DNA of 64,000 bases from Acidovorax sp. NCPPB 3576 (GTDB lineage: Bacteria > Pseudomonadota > Gammaproteobacteria > Burkholderiales > Burkholderiaceae_C): assembly GCF_028473605.1 (NCBI RefSeq), contig NZ_CP097267.1, forward strand, positions 2,596,501-2,660,500, read 5' to 3'. Each line of letters starts with the position of its first letter. Positions within the stretch are counted from its first letter, which is position 1. Made by a program: the position numbers and the translations under genes. Shown in pieces: positions 35,841-44,757 of the stretch. Below the pieces are notes generated by a model, which did no database searches, was not told the DNA's origin, and was given only the letters and a program-made list of their open reading frames with translations.

Positions 35841-36923
35841 TCAGTGGGCCGCCAGGATTTCGGTGTGCGGCGCCTCGCCCTGCAGCCGCACCGGCAGCAC
35901 CTTGGGAAGCGCCTGCCGGAAGTTGTCCAGGCGGCGCGGGTCGAAGGTGCCGGTCATGCGCAGTGCGCCCACGGCCGCATCGCGCACCACCAGGCCGGTC
36001 GGCCCGTAGCGCTCGAACTCCGCCAAGGCCTGCGCCAGCGGCACATCGTCCAAGGTGATTCGCCCATCGCGCCAAGGGGCCGCCCCTGCGGCTGCCACCG
36101 GGCCGACAGGCGCCATGTGGCCCGCCGCATCGGCGGCGACCTGCTGCCCCGCAGCCAGCGTCACCACCGCCGCTCCGGGGTGGGCACACTGCCCTGCAGC
36201 GGGGACCGTCGCCACGCGCACACGGCCTTCTTCCACGGCCACCCGCACGCCGTCGTCGCCGGGCACGTTGGCGGTATGGCGCACCGAAAAGCGCGTGCCC
36301 ACCACGGTCACTTTCACGGCGCCGGCCAGCACATCGAACGGCCGGGTGGCATCGCCCTGCACCTGGAACAGGGCTTGCCCCTCCGGCAGGCGCACTTCGC
36401 GCCGCTGGCGGTACAGCGCCACCTCGACCCGCGTGGCCGTATCGAGCCGCAAGCGGCTGCCGTCGGGCAGCTGCACGTCCAGCTGCTGGCCCCGTTCCGT
36501 CGAAAAGTTCTGCACGAAAACCGGCTGCTGCTGCCAGTGGTCCCAGGCCAGATAGCTGCCGCCGCCAGCGGTCAACAGCACCGCGGCCGCCACAGCGGCC
36601 TGCGGCACCAGGGCAGACCACCCTTGCAGCCAGGCCCTGCGCGTGGCGGAGGCCGGTGCGGCCCGCGTGCGATCCGCCTTGGCCTGGTCGGCGGCCAACT
36701 GTCGGCGCAACTGCTGCACGCCAGCCGCCGGCAAGCCGTCCAGCCGCTGCCAGTCGGCCTGCCAGCGGGCAAACGCCGCCTGCCGGCCCGCATGCCCTGC
36801 CAGCCAGGCCTGGAACTCGGCGTTCTGCTCGGCGCCGCGCCCGCGATTTAGGCGCACGAACCACTCCAGCGCCTCAGCATCGAGGTCGCTGGGCGAGGGG
36901 GCAGCGCGGTGGAGGTCGGTCAT
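35841..36923 (-). CDS. FecR-family anti-sigma/sigma regulator
   Basis: A 360-residue single-pass inner-membrane protein. An N-terminal cytoplasmic segment (EALEWFVRLNRG and FQAWLAGHAGRQAAFARWQADW, the DUF4880-type part) is followed by a helix near 115-135 (LVPQAAVAAAVLLTAGGGSYLAW) and a periplasmic FecR domain with TERGQQLDVQLPDGSRLRLDTAT and VVGTRFSVRH. It relays the receptor-bound state to the ECF sigma factor. GTG/ATG choice: ATG 36923, after a longer open stretch that looks non-coding. It lies between sigma and receptor genes in the usual order, with its own ECF-type promoter block upstream. Confidence 0.92.
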   Translation of the reverse strand: MTDLHRAAPSPSDLDAEALEWFVRLNRGRGAEQNAEFQAWLAGHAGRQAAFARWQADWQRLDGLPAAGVQQLRRQLAADQAKADRTRAAPASATRRAWLQGWSALVPQAAVAAAVLLTAGGGSYLAWDHWQQQPVFVQNFSTERGQQLDVQLPDGSRLRLDTATRVEVALYRQRREVRLPEGQALFQVQGDATRPFDVLAGAVKVTVVGTRFSVRHTANVPGDDGVRVAVEEGRVRVATVPAAGQCAHPGAAVVTLAAGQQVAADAAGHMAPVGPVAAAGAAPWRDGRITLDDVPLAQALAEFERYGPTGLVVRDAAVGALRMTGTFDPRRLDNFRQALPKVLPVRLQGEAPHTEILAAH

Positions 36924-36948
36924 GCGGGTTTGAGGGGTTTGCCTTGCA

Positions 36949-36978
36949 GTAGACGCACGGCGCGGCGCCATCCCAACC
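36949..36978 (-). promoter_or_regulatory. Predicted ECF promoter of fecR
   Basis: Minus strand GGTTGGG, 14 bases, TGCGTCTAC, ending 26 bp before the fecR start. Twenty-plus of the 30 positions match the block before the receptor gene, whereas the surrounding DNA does not, which argues for selection on a shared promoter. Confidence 0.55.
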
Positions 36979-37005
36979 CGCGCCGGCCAGAAAATGCGTG
37001 GTGCA

Positions 37006-37578
37006 TCACCACGGGCCTTCTTTCGGATCGGTGCATTCGATGGAATCGGCAGGTTGGCGCAATGGCCGCGGCACGCCCTCCAGACGGTCGTGGCAGTCGC
37101 GGCAAGCCTGCATGCCCCGCTGGATGTGGCGCTCCACCATCGTCACGGAGATACCCATGCGGCGCGCAATGTCGGCCTGCGGCAGGCCATCGAATTTGTA
37201 CAGGATGAACGCCTCGCGGCAACGCAGTGGCAATTCGCCGATGGCGGCCAGCAGCGCATCCACCGTCTGGGACGACATGGCGGCCACCTCGGGCTCGCAG
37301 GCGGCCGGAGCGGCCAAGGTCTGCGCGGCCTGCTCGAAGGCACTGTCATCGTCCAGCGGGGCATGCTGGCCGCGCACCGCGTCGCGGCGATGCTGGTCGA
37401 TGACCAGGTTGCGTGCCGTGCGGTACAGCAGTGCACGCGGTTCCGCGATGGCCTCGCCCGATCGCTGCACGGCCAGCACCCGTGCATAGCTTTCCTGCGC
37501 CAGATCGGCCGCCATCTCGCGATCCTTGACGGACCCTTGAAGGAACCTCAGCAACTCTCGGTAATAGCGCACGAACAC
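37006..37578 (-). CDS. ECF sigma factor, FecI-like
   Basis: A sigma-70 family factor of about 190 residues. Region 2 starts at YYRELLRFLQGSVKDREMAADLAQESYARVL (the DLAQESYARV part is typical), with RTARNLVIDQHRR; region 4 is ALLAAIGELPLRCREAFILYKFDGLPQADIARRMGISVTMVERHI. It should direct transcription of fecR and the receptor gene. The start is uncertain: the GTG used places region 2 at the right distance from the N-terminus, while an in-frame ATG at 37713 would add 45 residues from AT-richer DNA. The gene is followed after 82 bp by fecR. Confidence 0.87.
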   Translation of the reverse strand: MFVRYYRELLRFLQGSVKDREMAADLAQESYARVLAVQRSGEAIAEPRALLYRTARNLVIDQHRRDAVRGQHAPLDDDSAFEQAAQTLAAPAACEPEVAAMSSQTVDALLAAIGELPLRCREAFILYKFDGLPQADIARRMGISVTMVERHIQRGMQACRDCHDRLEGVPRPLRQPADSIECTDPKEGPW

Positions 37579-37763
37579 GGAAATCTGAACCAGGGAATAA
37601 GGCCATGCCCATCGACAGGGCCAGACCCGGCGAAAGCGGAGCCGGTGGCGCCAAAGGCAAGTGAAGGCGCGAGTATAGAAGATGCGGTAAATGAGATTCA
37701 CTTCGAACTGCATGCGCCCGATCCTGAAAAAGCGATCCGATGCCACGGCCACGGCGCCCCCGG

Positions 37764-39236
37764 TCAACGCCGATCCGCCCCTTCTCCTGCCGGATAGGGC
37801 GTGAACCGGCTTTCGTTCTCGCTCACATCCAGCGGCCGGCCCAGGAATGGAAACGCCCGCTGCGGGCAGCCCGTGCGCTCGCACACCTTGCATCCCATGC
37901 CGATGGGCGTGGCGATCTCGGGATCGTCCAGATCCATGCCCCGCGAATAGACCAGCCGGGGCGCATGGCGGATGTCGCAGCCCAGGGCCACGGCAAACGT
38001 CTTGCTTGGCGCGCCGAAGCCGCCCTGTCCGGCCGAAACCGTGCGCGCGATCCAGAGGTAGCTGCGCCCATCCGGCATGCGGGCCAGTTGCGGCAGGATC
38101 TTGCCGGGCTGCGAAAACGCTTCGTACACGTTCCACAGTGGGCAGGTGCCACCCGTCTTCGAGAAATGGAAATGGGTGGCGGACTGGCGCTTGGAGATGT
38201 TGCCTGCCCGGTCCACGCGGATGAAGAAGAACGGCACCCCGGGCGCGCCTGGCCGCTGCAGTGTGCTCAGCCGGTGGCAGATGGTCTCGAAGCCCACGCC
38301 GAAACGACGCGCCAGCCGGTCGATGTCGTAGCGCGTGGCCTCGGCCGCCTGCAAAAACACCGCGTAGGGCAACAGCAAGGCGCCGGCGAAGTAGTTCGCC
38401 AAGCCCATGCGGGCCAGGGTGCGGGCCTGCGGGTCTTGCCCGAATTCCGGCAGGTCCACCAATGCATCAAGCAGCGGTGAATGCTCCAGCAACGCCAGTT
38501 GGGTACCCAGCTGGAACGCGAGCTGGCCAGGGTCCAAAGACGGGGACAGCCGCAGCACCTTGCTGCCCGGGTCATAGCTGCGCAGGTAGGTGCCCCTGTC
38601 GTCCTGCGAGGGCACTGCGCGCACGCCATGGCGATGTTGCAGACGCTGGACGAGCCAGTCGGACAGCAGGCCGCCCTGGGCGCGCGCCTGGGTGGCGAGC
38701 TGTTCGGCGGCACGGTCGATGGAGTCCAGGTAGTTCTGGTGCGACAGGAAAAAGTCGCGCACCCGCTCGAAGGCCAGGGGTTGCAAGGGGACAAGGTGCG
38801 AATCGCCGGTGTCCGAACCCTCCACATGCCCATCTCCCCGGCCGTCGCCCAGGCGAATCGCGAGGGCTTCCAGCCGCTGCGTGGCCTCTAGATGGCGGTG
38901 GTGGAGCGCCAGCAACGCGCGGCCCACAGCCGGCATCTGCGAGGCGATCTCCCGCAGCTCCGGCAGCGCGACCGGCTCGCCGCCCGGGTTGTCGGCCAGC
39001 GCCTCCTGCAGTCCCGCGACCATCCGCGCCTCTTCGTCCTCGGAGAACTGCTGCACGTCCACCCCGAGCGTGCGGCTGACCTTGAGCAGCACGGCCACGG
39101 TGAGCGGCCGCTGGTTCTGCTCCAGCTGGTTCAAGTAGCTGGGCGACAAGCCCAGCGTTTGTGCCATGGCGATCTGCGACAGGCCGCGCTCGGCGCGCAG
39201 CTTGCGCAGGCGCACGCCCATGAAGGTCTTCTTCAT
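37764..39236 (-). CDS. ScfR/RamB/PrpR-type regulator of propionate catabolism
   Basis: A 490-residue XRE-type regulator. The helix-turn-helix is at about 8-63 (LRAERGLSQIAMAQTLGLSPSYLNQLEQ). An ImmA/IrrE-like middle part follows (YFAGALLLPYAVFLQAAE, IDRLARRFGVGFETICHRL), then a C-terminal DUF2083-type domain (FHFSKTGGTCPLWN, SYLWIARTV, GMGCKVCERTGCPQRAFPF). Homologues such as mycobacterial PrpR bind short-chain acyl-CoA; that protein has been reported to carry an Fe-S cluster, and the cysteines in GTCPLW, GCDI and GCKVCERTGC could bind one here. It is divergent from prpC, and four TTYGCARA motifs lie in the 161-bp gap. Confidence 0.9.
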   Translation of the reverse strand: MKKTFMGVRLRKLRAERGLSQIAMAQTLGLSPSYLNQLEQNQRPLTVAVLLKVSRTLGVDVQQFSEDEEARMVAGLQEALADNPGGEPVALPELREIASQMPAVGRALLALHHRHLEATQRLEALAIRLGDGRGDGHVEGSDTGDSHLVPLQPLAFERVRDFFLSHQNYLDSIDRAAEQLATQARAQGGLLSDWLVQRLQHRHGVRAVPSQDDRGTYLRSYDPGSKVLRLSPSLDPGQLAFQLGTQLALLEHSPLLDALVDLPEFGQDPQARTLARMGLANYFAGALLLPYAVFLQAAEATRYDIDRLARRFGVGFETICHRLSTLQRPGAPGVPFFFIRVDRAGNISKRQSATHFHFSKTGGTCPLWNVYEAFSQPGKILPQLARMPDGRSYLWIARTVSAGQGGFGAPSKTFAVALGCDIRHAPRLVYSRGMDLDDPEIATPIGMGCKVCERTGCPQRAFPFLGRPLDVSENESRFTPYPAGEGADRR

Positions 39237-39257
39237 GGAAGCGTTCCCATCATTGCA

Positions 39258-39348
39258 TTCGCAGAATTTGCAAACTGGCGATTGGTCATTCGCAAAGATT
39301 CGCCTTTTCAGTGCTTTATCAAAGCATCCATTGTGCGTAGATTGCGAA
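39258..39348. promoter_or_regulatory. Four TTYGCARA motifs between the regulator and prpC
   Basis: TTCGCAGA at 39258-39265, the perfect palindrome TTTGCAAA at 39267-39274, TTCGCAAA at 39289-39296 and the inverted TTGCGAA at 39342-39348. RamB-type regulators in actinobacteria recognise an AAAGTTTGCAAA-like sequence, so these are strong candidates for binding by the adjacent regulator. The last copy overlaps the region expected for the prpC promoter or leader. Confidence 0.65.
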
Positions 39349-39397
39349 GCATGACAACCCCGAGCCGCCCCCTCTTCCGCTTTTCAAAGGACCTCGC

Positions 39398-40561
39398 ATG
39401 ACTCTCGCGAACGCAACCGCGCCCACGGGCGCCCGAGCCAAGAAATCCGTGGCCCTGTCCGGCGTCACGGCGGGCAATACGGCGCTGTGTTCCGTGGGAC
39501 GCACCGGCAACGACTTGCACTACCGCGGCTACGACATCCTCGATATCGCCGAAGTCTGCGAGTTCGAAGAGATTGCCCACCTGCTGGTGCATGGCAAGCT
39601 GCCCACTGCCGCCGAGTTGCGCGCCTACAAGGCCAGGCTGCGGGCGATGCGCGGGGTGCCGGCCAGCGTCAAGTCGGCGCTGGAGCAGATTCCGGCGCAT
39701 GCCCACCCCATGGACGTGATGCGTACCGGCGTGTCGGCGCTCGGCTGCACCCTGCCCGAGAAGGACGAACACCCCGCGCCCGGCGCACGCGACATTGCCG
39801 ACCGGCTGATGGCATCGCTCGGATCGATGCTGCTGTACTGGTATCACTGGTCCACGCAGGGTCGGCGCATCGATGTGGAAACCGATGACGACTCCATCGG
39901 CGCGCACTTTTTGCACCTGCTGCATGGCCGCAAGCCGCCAGCGAGCTGGGAGCGCGCCATGCACACCTCGCTCAACCTGTATGCCGAGCACGAGTTCAAT
40001 GCCTCCACCTTCACCGCGCGCGTTATCGCCGGCACGGGCAGCGACCTGTATTCGTCGATCTCGGGCGCCATCGGCGCGCTGCGCGGCCCCAAGCACGGCG
40101 GCGCCAACGAGGTCGCGTTCGAAATCCAGAAGCGCTACGACAACCCGGACGAAGCCGAGGCCGACATCCGCCGCCGCGTCGAGGCCAAGGAGGTGGTGAT
40201 CGGCTTCGGCCACCCGGTCTATACCGTGAGCGATCCACGCAACGCGGTCATCAAGGGCGTCGCGAAAACGCTGTCGCAGGAGGCGGGATCGACCCGCATG
40301 TTCGATATCGCAGACCGGCTGGAGGCCGTGATGCGCGAGGTCAAGAACATGTTCCCCAACCTGGACTGGTTCAGCGCCGTGAGCTACCACATGATGGGCG
40401 TGCCCACGGCCATGTTCACGCCCCTGTTCGTCATCGCCCGCACCAGCGGCTGGGCCGCGCATGTGATCGAGCAGCGCATCGACAACAAGATCATCCGGCC
40501 CAGCGCGAACTACACCGGCCCCGAAGACCAGGCCTTCGTCGCCCTGGCGGACCGCACCTGA
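39398..40561 (+). CDS. prpC: 2-methylcitrate synthase
   Basis: A 387-residue citrate-synthase family enzyme that condenses propionyl-CoA with oxaloacetate. Signature blocks are [16 protein letters not shown], the [14 protein letters not shown] segment, [13 protein letters not shown] and the active-site [14 protein letters not shown] near residue 270. The [11 protein letters not shown] form and length under 400 distinguish it from the housekeeping citrate synthase. It is the first gene of prpCDB, 161 bp from the divergent regulator. Confidence 0.95.
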   Translation: MTLANATAPTGARAKKSVALSGVTAGNTALCSVGRTGNDLHYRGYDILDIAEVCEFEEIAHLLVHGKLPTAAELRAYKARLRAMRGVPASVKSALEQIPAHAHPMDVMRTGVSALGCTLPEKDEHPAPGARDIADRLMASLGSMLLYWYHWSTQGRRIDVETDDDSIGAHFLHLLHGRKPPASWERAMHTSLNLYAEHEFNASTFTARVIAGTGSDLYSSISGAIGALRGPKHGGANEVAFEIQKRYDNPDEAEADIRRRVEAKEVVIGFGHPVYTVSDPRNAVIKGVAKTLSQEAGSTRMFDIADRLEAVMREVKNMFPNLDWFSAVSYHMMGVPTAMFTPLFVIARTSGWAAHVIEQRIDNKIIRPSANYTGPEDQAFVALADRT

Positions 40562-40620
40562 AGCCGCATCGGTGCATTCCGCCCTTCCTTTTTCACCACT
40601 ACTCGATACCCCAGCCTCCA

Positions 40621-42072
40621 ATGTCCGCGCCCATCAGCAACATCCGCCCCGAATACGACCAGGCCATCGCCGATATCGTCGATTACGCGCTCACCTACGA
40701 GGTGACCTCCGAACAGGCGCTCAGCACCGCCCGCCACATCCTCATCGACACCCTGGGCTGCGGGCTCGAAGCGCTGGAATACCCCGCCGCTCGCAAGCTC
40801 ATCGGCCCCATCGTCAAGGGTACGGTGGTGCCCCATGGCGCGAAAGTGCCCGGCACCCAGTTCCAGCTCGACCCGGTACAGGCCGCGTTCAACATCGGTG
40901 CGCTGATCCGCTGGCTCGACTTCAACGACACCTGGCTGGCCGCCGAATGGGGCCACCCATCGGACAACCTGGGCGGCATCCTGGCCGTGGCCGACTGGCT
41001 CAGCCGCAACGCCGTGGCGGCGGGCAAGAAACCCTTGATGGTGCGCGACGTGCTCGTCGCCATCGTCAAGGCGCACGAGATCCAGGGCGTGATCGCGCTG
41101 GAGAACTCCTTCAACCAGGTCGGGCTCGACCATGTGGTGCTGGTCAAGGTGGCATCGACCGCCGTGGTGTCGCAACTGCTGGGCCTGTCGCGCGACGAAA
41201 CGCTGGCCGCCGTGTCGCTGGCCTGGGTCGATGGACAAGCCCTGCGCACCTACCGCCACGCGCCCAACGCCGGCAGCCGCAAAAGCTGGGCTGCGGGCGA
41301 CGCCACCAGCCGCGCCGTGCGCCTGGCGCTGATCGCGCAGACCGGGGAAATGGGCTATCCCTCGGCGTTGACGGCCAAAACCTGGGGCTTCTACGACGTG
41401 TCGTTCAAGGGGCAGCCGTTCCGCTTCCAGCGCCCCTACGGCAGCTACGTGGCGGAGAACGTGCTGTTCAAAATCAGCTTCCCGGCCGAGTTCCACAGCC
41501 AGACCGCGGTCGAGGCCGCCATGGCTTTGCACCAGCAACTGCAGGACGCGGGCAAGACCGTGGATGACGTGCAGCGCATCACCATCCGCACGCACGCGGC
41601 CTGCATCCGCATCATCGACAAACAGGGCCCGCTGAACAACGAGGCGGACCGCGACCACTGCATTCAGTACATGGTGGCGGTGCCGCTGATTTTCGGCCGG
41701 CTCACCGCGGCCGACTACGAAGCTGGCGTGGCCGCCGATCCGCGCATTGACGCGCTGCGAGCGAAGATCCATTGCGTGGAAGACCCTGGATACACCGCCG
41801 ACTACCACGACCCCGAAAAGCGCAGCATCGCCAACGCCCTGACCGTGGTGTTCAACGACGGCAGCGCCCTGTCCGAGGTGGCGGTCGAATACCCCATCGG
41901 CCACCAGCGCCGCCGTGCCGAAGGCATTCCGCTGCTGGAGGCCAAGTTCCGCCACAACCTCGCGCGCAGCTTTCCGCGCAAGCAGCAGGACGCGATCCTC
42001 GCGGCCTCGCTCGACCCGCAAGGGCTCCAGGCGATGCCGGTGCACGAATACATCGACCTCTACGTGATCTGA
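40621..42072 (+). CDS. prpD: 2-methylcitrate dehydratase
   Basis: A 483-residue MmgE/PrpD family enzyme converting 2-methylcitrate to 2-methylaconitate or directly to 2-methylisocitrate. It opens with RPEYDQAIADIVDYAL and has LIDTLGCGLEAL, WLDFNDTWLAAEWGHPSDNLGG and MGYPSALTAKTWGFYDV, which are characteristic of PrpD. It is 59 bp after prpC and 4 bp before prpB. No AcnD/PrpF pair is present, so this is the PrpD-dependent version of the cycle. Confidence 0.95.
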   Translation: MSAPISNIRPEYDQAIADIVDYALTYEVTSEQALSTARHILIDTLGCGLEALEYPAARKLIGPIVKGTVVPHGAKVPGTQFQLDPVQAAFNIGALIRWLDFNDTWLAAEWGHPSDNLGGILAVADWLSRNAVAAGKKPLMVRDVLVAIVKAHEIQGVIALENSFNQVGLDHVVLVKVASTAVVSQLLGLSRDETLAAVSLAWVDGQALRTYRHAPNAGSRKSWAAGDATSRAVRLALIAQTGEMGYPSALTAKTWGFYDVSFKGQPFRFQRPYGSYVAENVLFKISFPAEFHSQTAVEAAMALHQQLQDAGKTVDDVQRITIRTHAACIRIIDKQGPLNNEADRDHCIQYMVAVPLIFGRLTAADYEAGVAADPRIDALRAKIHCVEDPGYTADYHDPEKRSIANALTVVFNDGSALSEVAVEYPIGHQRRRAEGIPLLEAKFRHNLARSFPRKQQDAILAASLDPQGLQAMPVHEYIDLYVI

Positions 42073-42076
42073 CGCC

Positions 42077-42943
42077 ATGGCCCGCAACCCACGCAAACAT
42101 CTGCGCGCACTGGTGGAGGCCCGCCGCGGCGTGCTGGTGCCGGGGGCGTTCAACGCGCTGTCGGCCCGGGTCGTCGAAGACCTGGGTTTCGAAGCGCTCT
42201 ACGTCACGGGAGCCGGTGTGACCAACATGTGGTTCGGCCTGCCAGACCAGGGCTTCATGGGCCTTCACGAGATCGCCGACCACACGGCACGCATCCGCGA
42301 CGCGGTCGCCCTGCCCCTGATCGTCGATGCCGACACGGGCTTCGGCAACGCACTCAACGTGCGGCACACCGTGCGCGTGCTGGAACGTGCCGGCGCCGAT
42401 TGCATCCAGCTCGAAGACCAGGTCGCGCCCAAGCGTTGCGGGCACTTTGCGGGAAAGGAGGTGATTGCCTGCGAGGAGGCGGTCGGCAAGATCAAGGCAG
42501 CGGTGGATGCGCGCAATGACCCCGACCTGCTGATCATGGCGCGCACCGATGCGGCCGCCACCCTGGGCCTGGAGGCCGCCATCGAGCGCGCCCAACGGTT
42601 CGCAGACGCCGGGGCGGACGTTTTGTTCATCGAGGCCGTCACGACCGCCGAGGGCATTCGTGCACTGCCCGCGCGCCTGGCCAAACCGCAGTTGATGAAC
42701 ATGGTGATCGGCGGGCACACGCCCATCGTCGGGGCCGAAGAACTCGGCCAGTTGGGCTACGGCATCGTGCTGTACGCCAACGCAGCGCTGCAGGGCGCGG
42801 TGGCCGGCATGCAGAAGGCGCTCACCGTGTTGCGCGAGACCAAGCGCCTTGCCGAAGACCAGGCTCTGGTGACCCCCTTTGCGGAGCGCCAACGCCTGGT
42901 GGGCAAGCCCGCATGGGACGCGCTGGAGCAGCGCTATGTCTGA
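42077..42943 (+). CDS. prpB: 2-methylisocitrate lyase
   Basis: A 288-residue isocitrate-lyase superfamily enzyme that splits 2-methylisocitrate to pyruvate and succinate. The active-site signature KRCGH is at 119-123 with catalytic Cys121, and metal and substrate segments appear as LIVDADTGFG and IQLEDQVAPK. The opening RKHLRALVEARRGVLVPGAF and length fit PrpB rather than isocitrate lyase. It closes the prpCDB run, 4 bp after prpD. Confidence 0.95.
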   Translation: MARNPRKHLRALVEARRGVLVPGAFNALSARVVEDLGFEALYVTGAGVTNMWFGLPDQGFMGLHEIADHTARIRDAVALPLIVDADTGFGNALNVRHTVRVLERAGADCIQLEDQVAPKRCGHFAGKEVIACEEAVGKIKAAVDARNDPDLLIMARTDAAATLGLEAAIERAQRFADAGADVLFIEAVTTAEGIRALPARLAKPQLMNMVIGGHTPIVGAEELGQLGYGIVLYANAALQGAVAGMQKALTVLRETKRLAEDQALVTPFAERQRLVGKPAWDALEQRYV

Positions 42944-43152
42944 TGCAGGCGGCTCGCCCGTGGCATCCACCTGACCGAATTGCCCGGCCTGCGCCCCATC
43001 AACACACGGCACTTCGAATCCGGTCGGACGCTGCAGGCGTCCTGCAGGCCTTTGCCGAGGAGGAAAAGCAGACGATCATCGACCGCGCCATCGACCCGTT
43101 GGCGTCTGCCATTTCCCCGATCGGATGAAAACGAGAAGCGCGCGCAGGCCGC
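42944..43152 (+). other. Spacer after prpB with possible gene remnant
   Basis: Two plus-strand frames hold protein-like pieces, HLTELPGLRPINTRHFESG in one and LQAFAEEEKQTIIDRAIDPL in another, ending at TGA 43126-43128. They could be one small gene broken by a frameshift, or chance. I do not recognise the product, and there is no clear terminator for prpCDB. Confidence 0.25.
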
Positions 43153-44274
43153 TCAAGCCGTCTTCGGCGCTCTGGGAAGCACCATCTTGAAGCGAATGAG
43201 GCCATCCGCCGTCGAAGCAGTCACCTCGCCCTGGTGCGCCTTGGCGATCTCCCGCACGATGAACAGGCCCAGGCCCAGATGCCCGGACGAGGCGCCGAGT
43301 TCGCTGGAGTTGCGTCGCAAAGGATCGAACAGAGTATCGAGGACCTCTTGCTCAATCGGATCGGCCACGTTTTCGGTGATGATCTCCACGGCCTTCTCGT
43401 GACCGGCGACGATCACCGTGACCGGGCTGCCTTCCGGGCTGTGCTGCACTGCATTCGACACCAGGTTGGAGACCGCCTGCCGCACCCGCGATTTGTCGAA
43501 TGCGTCGCGGGTATCGCCCGTGATCTGCAGGTGGATCTGCCGTTTCGGGAATGCCCGCTGCAGCATCTCGAACTCTTCCCGGCATTCCACACCCAGATCG
43601 ACCGTCTCGCGATGCAATTGCATGCCAACGCCCAGGGTCGCCTTGTTGTATTCGAGCAGTGAATCGAGCAGCGAATTCAGGCGGCGGCCATTGCGCAGCA
43701 GTGCACCGATCAGATACATCGCCTGCCCGTTGCCTTGGCTCTCGACCCGCTCCAGCAATTCTGCGGTCAGCAGCATCGCGTTCAAGGGGCCGCGCAAATC
43801 GTGGCCCAGCACGCCCAGAAAAATGTGCCGCCACTTACCGATTTCTGCGGCATGGTATGCCACCGACTCGGCCACCGCCTGGTCGATGGCCTCGTTGAAA
43901 CGCAGCGTGTCCTGCATGGCGAACCTGTCCGGATCGCCATGATCGGCCCATAACCGAAGCACGCAGGAACGGATCACACGGTATTCCGCCACCAGTTGTT
44001 CGATGTCGAGCCCGACGCGGGCACGCAGCGTGCCATGGGATTGCGCAGGCGTCTCCTCGGCAGGGGGCGCCGCATGACCCAATGATTTTTCGATCGACTG
44101 CGTGCGGCTTTGAGGCTGCTCCAGATCCAGTGCTATGGTGTTCAATACCAGCGGAAGATGATTACGCAGCACGCTCGCGGCCAGGCCCTGCAGTGCGGGA
44201 ATCTGGGCCGCGTAGGCGAACGACTCGGCAAGAATCTGTTCCCGGGCGTGGCGAATGAACTGCGCAAGGCGCAT
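43153..44274 (-). CDS. Cytoplasmic sensor histidine kinase
   Basis: A 373-residue kinase without membrane helices. The N-terminal part (about 1-150) resembles the RsbR-type non-haem globin sensor (RsbRD) found before such kinases, with VGLDIEQLVAEYRVIRSCVLRLW. The HisKA box is LGVLGHDLRGPLNAML with the phospho-acceptor His; the ATPase has the N box AVSNLVSNAVQHSPEG and G box GHLGLGLFIVREI. The G1 box is degenerate: NVADPIEQEVLDTLFDP stands where a DNGxGI-type motif would be, so ATP binding may be altered. It is divergent from a lone receiver-domain gene across 55 bp; the two are likely partners. Confidence 0.9.
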   Translation of the reverse strand: MRLAQFIRHAREQILAESFAYAAQIPALQGLAASVLRNHLPLVLNTIALDLEQPQSRTQSIEKSLGHAAPPAEETPAQSHGTLRARVGLDIEQLVAEYRVIRSCVLRLWADHGDPDRFAMQDTLRFNEAIDQAVAESVAYHAAEIGKWRHIFLGVLGHDLRGPLNAMLLTAELLERVESQGNGQAMYLIGALLRNGRRLNSLLDSLLEYNKATLGVGMQLHRETVDLGVECREEFEMLQRAFPKRQIHLQITGDTRDAFDKSRVRQAVSNLVSNAVQHSPEGSPVTVIVAGHEKAVEIITENVADPIEQEVLDTLFDPLRRNSSELGASSGHLGLGLFIVREIAKAHQGEVTASTADGLIRFKMVLPRAPKTA

Positions 44275-44302
44275 GGCAATACTCCGATCGGCCTTAAAAA
44301 TA

Positions 44303-44321
44303 AGTAACGTGTGCAGTTACT
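44303..44321. promoter_or_regulatory. Inverted repeat between kinase and receiver genes
   Basis: AGTAAC and GTTACT are separated by seven bases, eight bases before the receiver start. It could be an operator for a regulator of the divergent pair, or a small hairpin that covers the receiver gene's ribosome-binding site; the sequence does not decide. Confidence 0.45.
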
Positions 44322-44329
44322 AGGAAAAT

Positions 44330-44692
44330 ATGAAGTCCAAACGCGTCCTGGTTGTCGACGATCATCGCGACTCTGCAGACATGCTTTGCGAACTGCTGAT
44401 GATCCGAGACCCCGATCTGTCTGTTCAGGCAGCTTACGATGGCTTGTCAGGCCTGGAGCAGGCGCTCAACGGCCATTTCGATGTAGTCATTCTTGACCTC
44501 ATGCTTCCCCGCATGAACGGCGCCCAGGTGGCGCGTGAAATCCGCTCCAGGCTCACCACCGAAGCACCCATTCTGGTCGCCCTGTCGGGCAGCGTCGCCG
44601 AAGTGGCGCAGCATCAGGACGGGCTGGTTTTCAATCATGCATTGACCAAGCCCCTGAATGTCGAGCGGCTCATGGGCATATTTCTTTCTTGA
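44330..44692 (+). CDS. Single-domain response regulator
   Basis: A 120-residue CheY-like receiver with no output domain. The acidic pair is VVDDHRDSAD, the phospho-acceptor Asp lies in VVILDLMLPRMNG, the switch Ser in VALSGSVAE and the Lys in HALTKPLN. It should accept phosphate from the divergent kinase and act through protein contacts. Confidence 0.92.
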   Translation: MKSKRVLVVDDHRDSADMLCELLMIRDPDLSVQAAYDGLSGLEQALNGHFDVVILDLMLPRMNGAQVAREIRSRLTTEAPILVALSGSVAEVAQHQDGLVFNHALTKPLNVERLMGIFLS

Positions 44693-44757
44693 GACCTTGA
44701 AAACACGGTGGGTGGCGGCGCGATCCCAGGCGAGTGCGGCGCTGCCGCCGCCCGCCA

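Noticed and set aside
37579..37713. N-terminal extension of the ECF sigma factor from ATG 37713
   Set aside because: The 45 extra residues are unlike sigma N-termini and the DNA is AT-richer, as expected for a promoter region.
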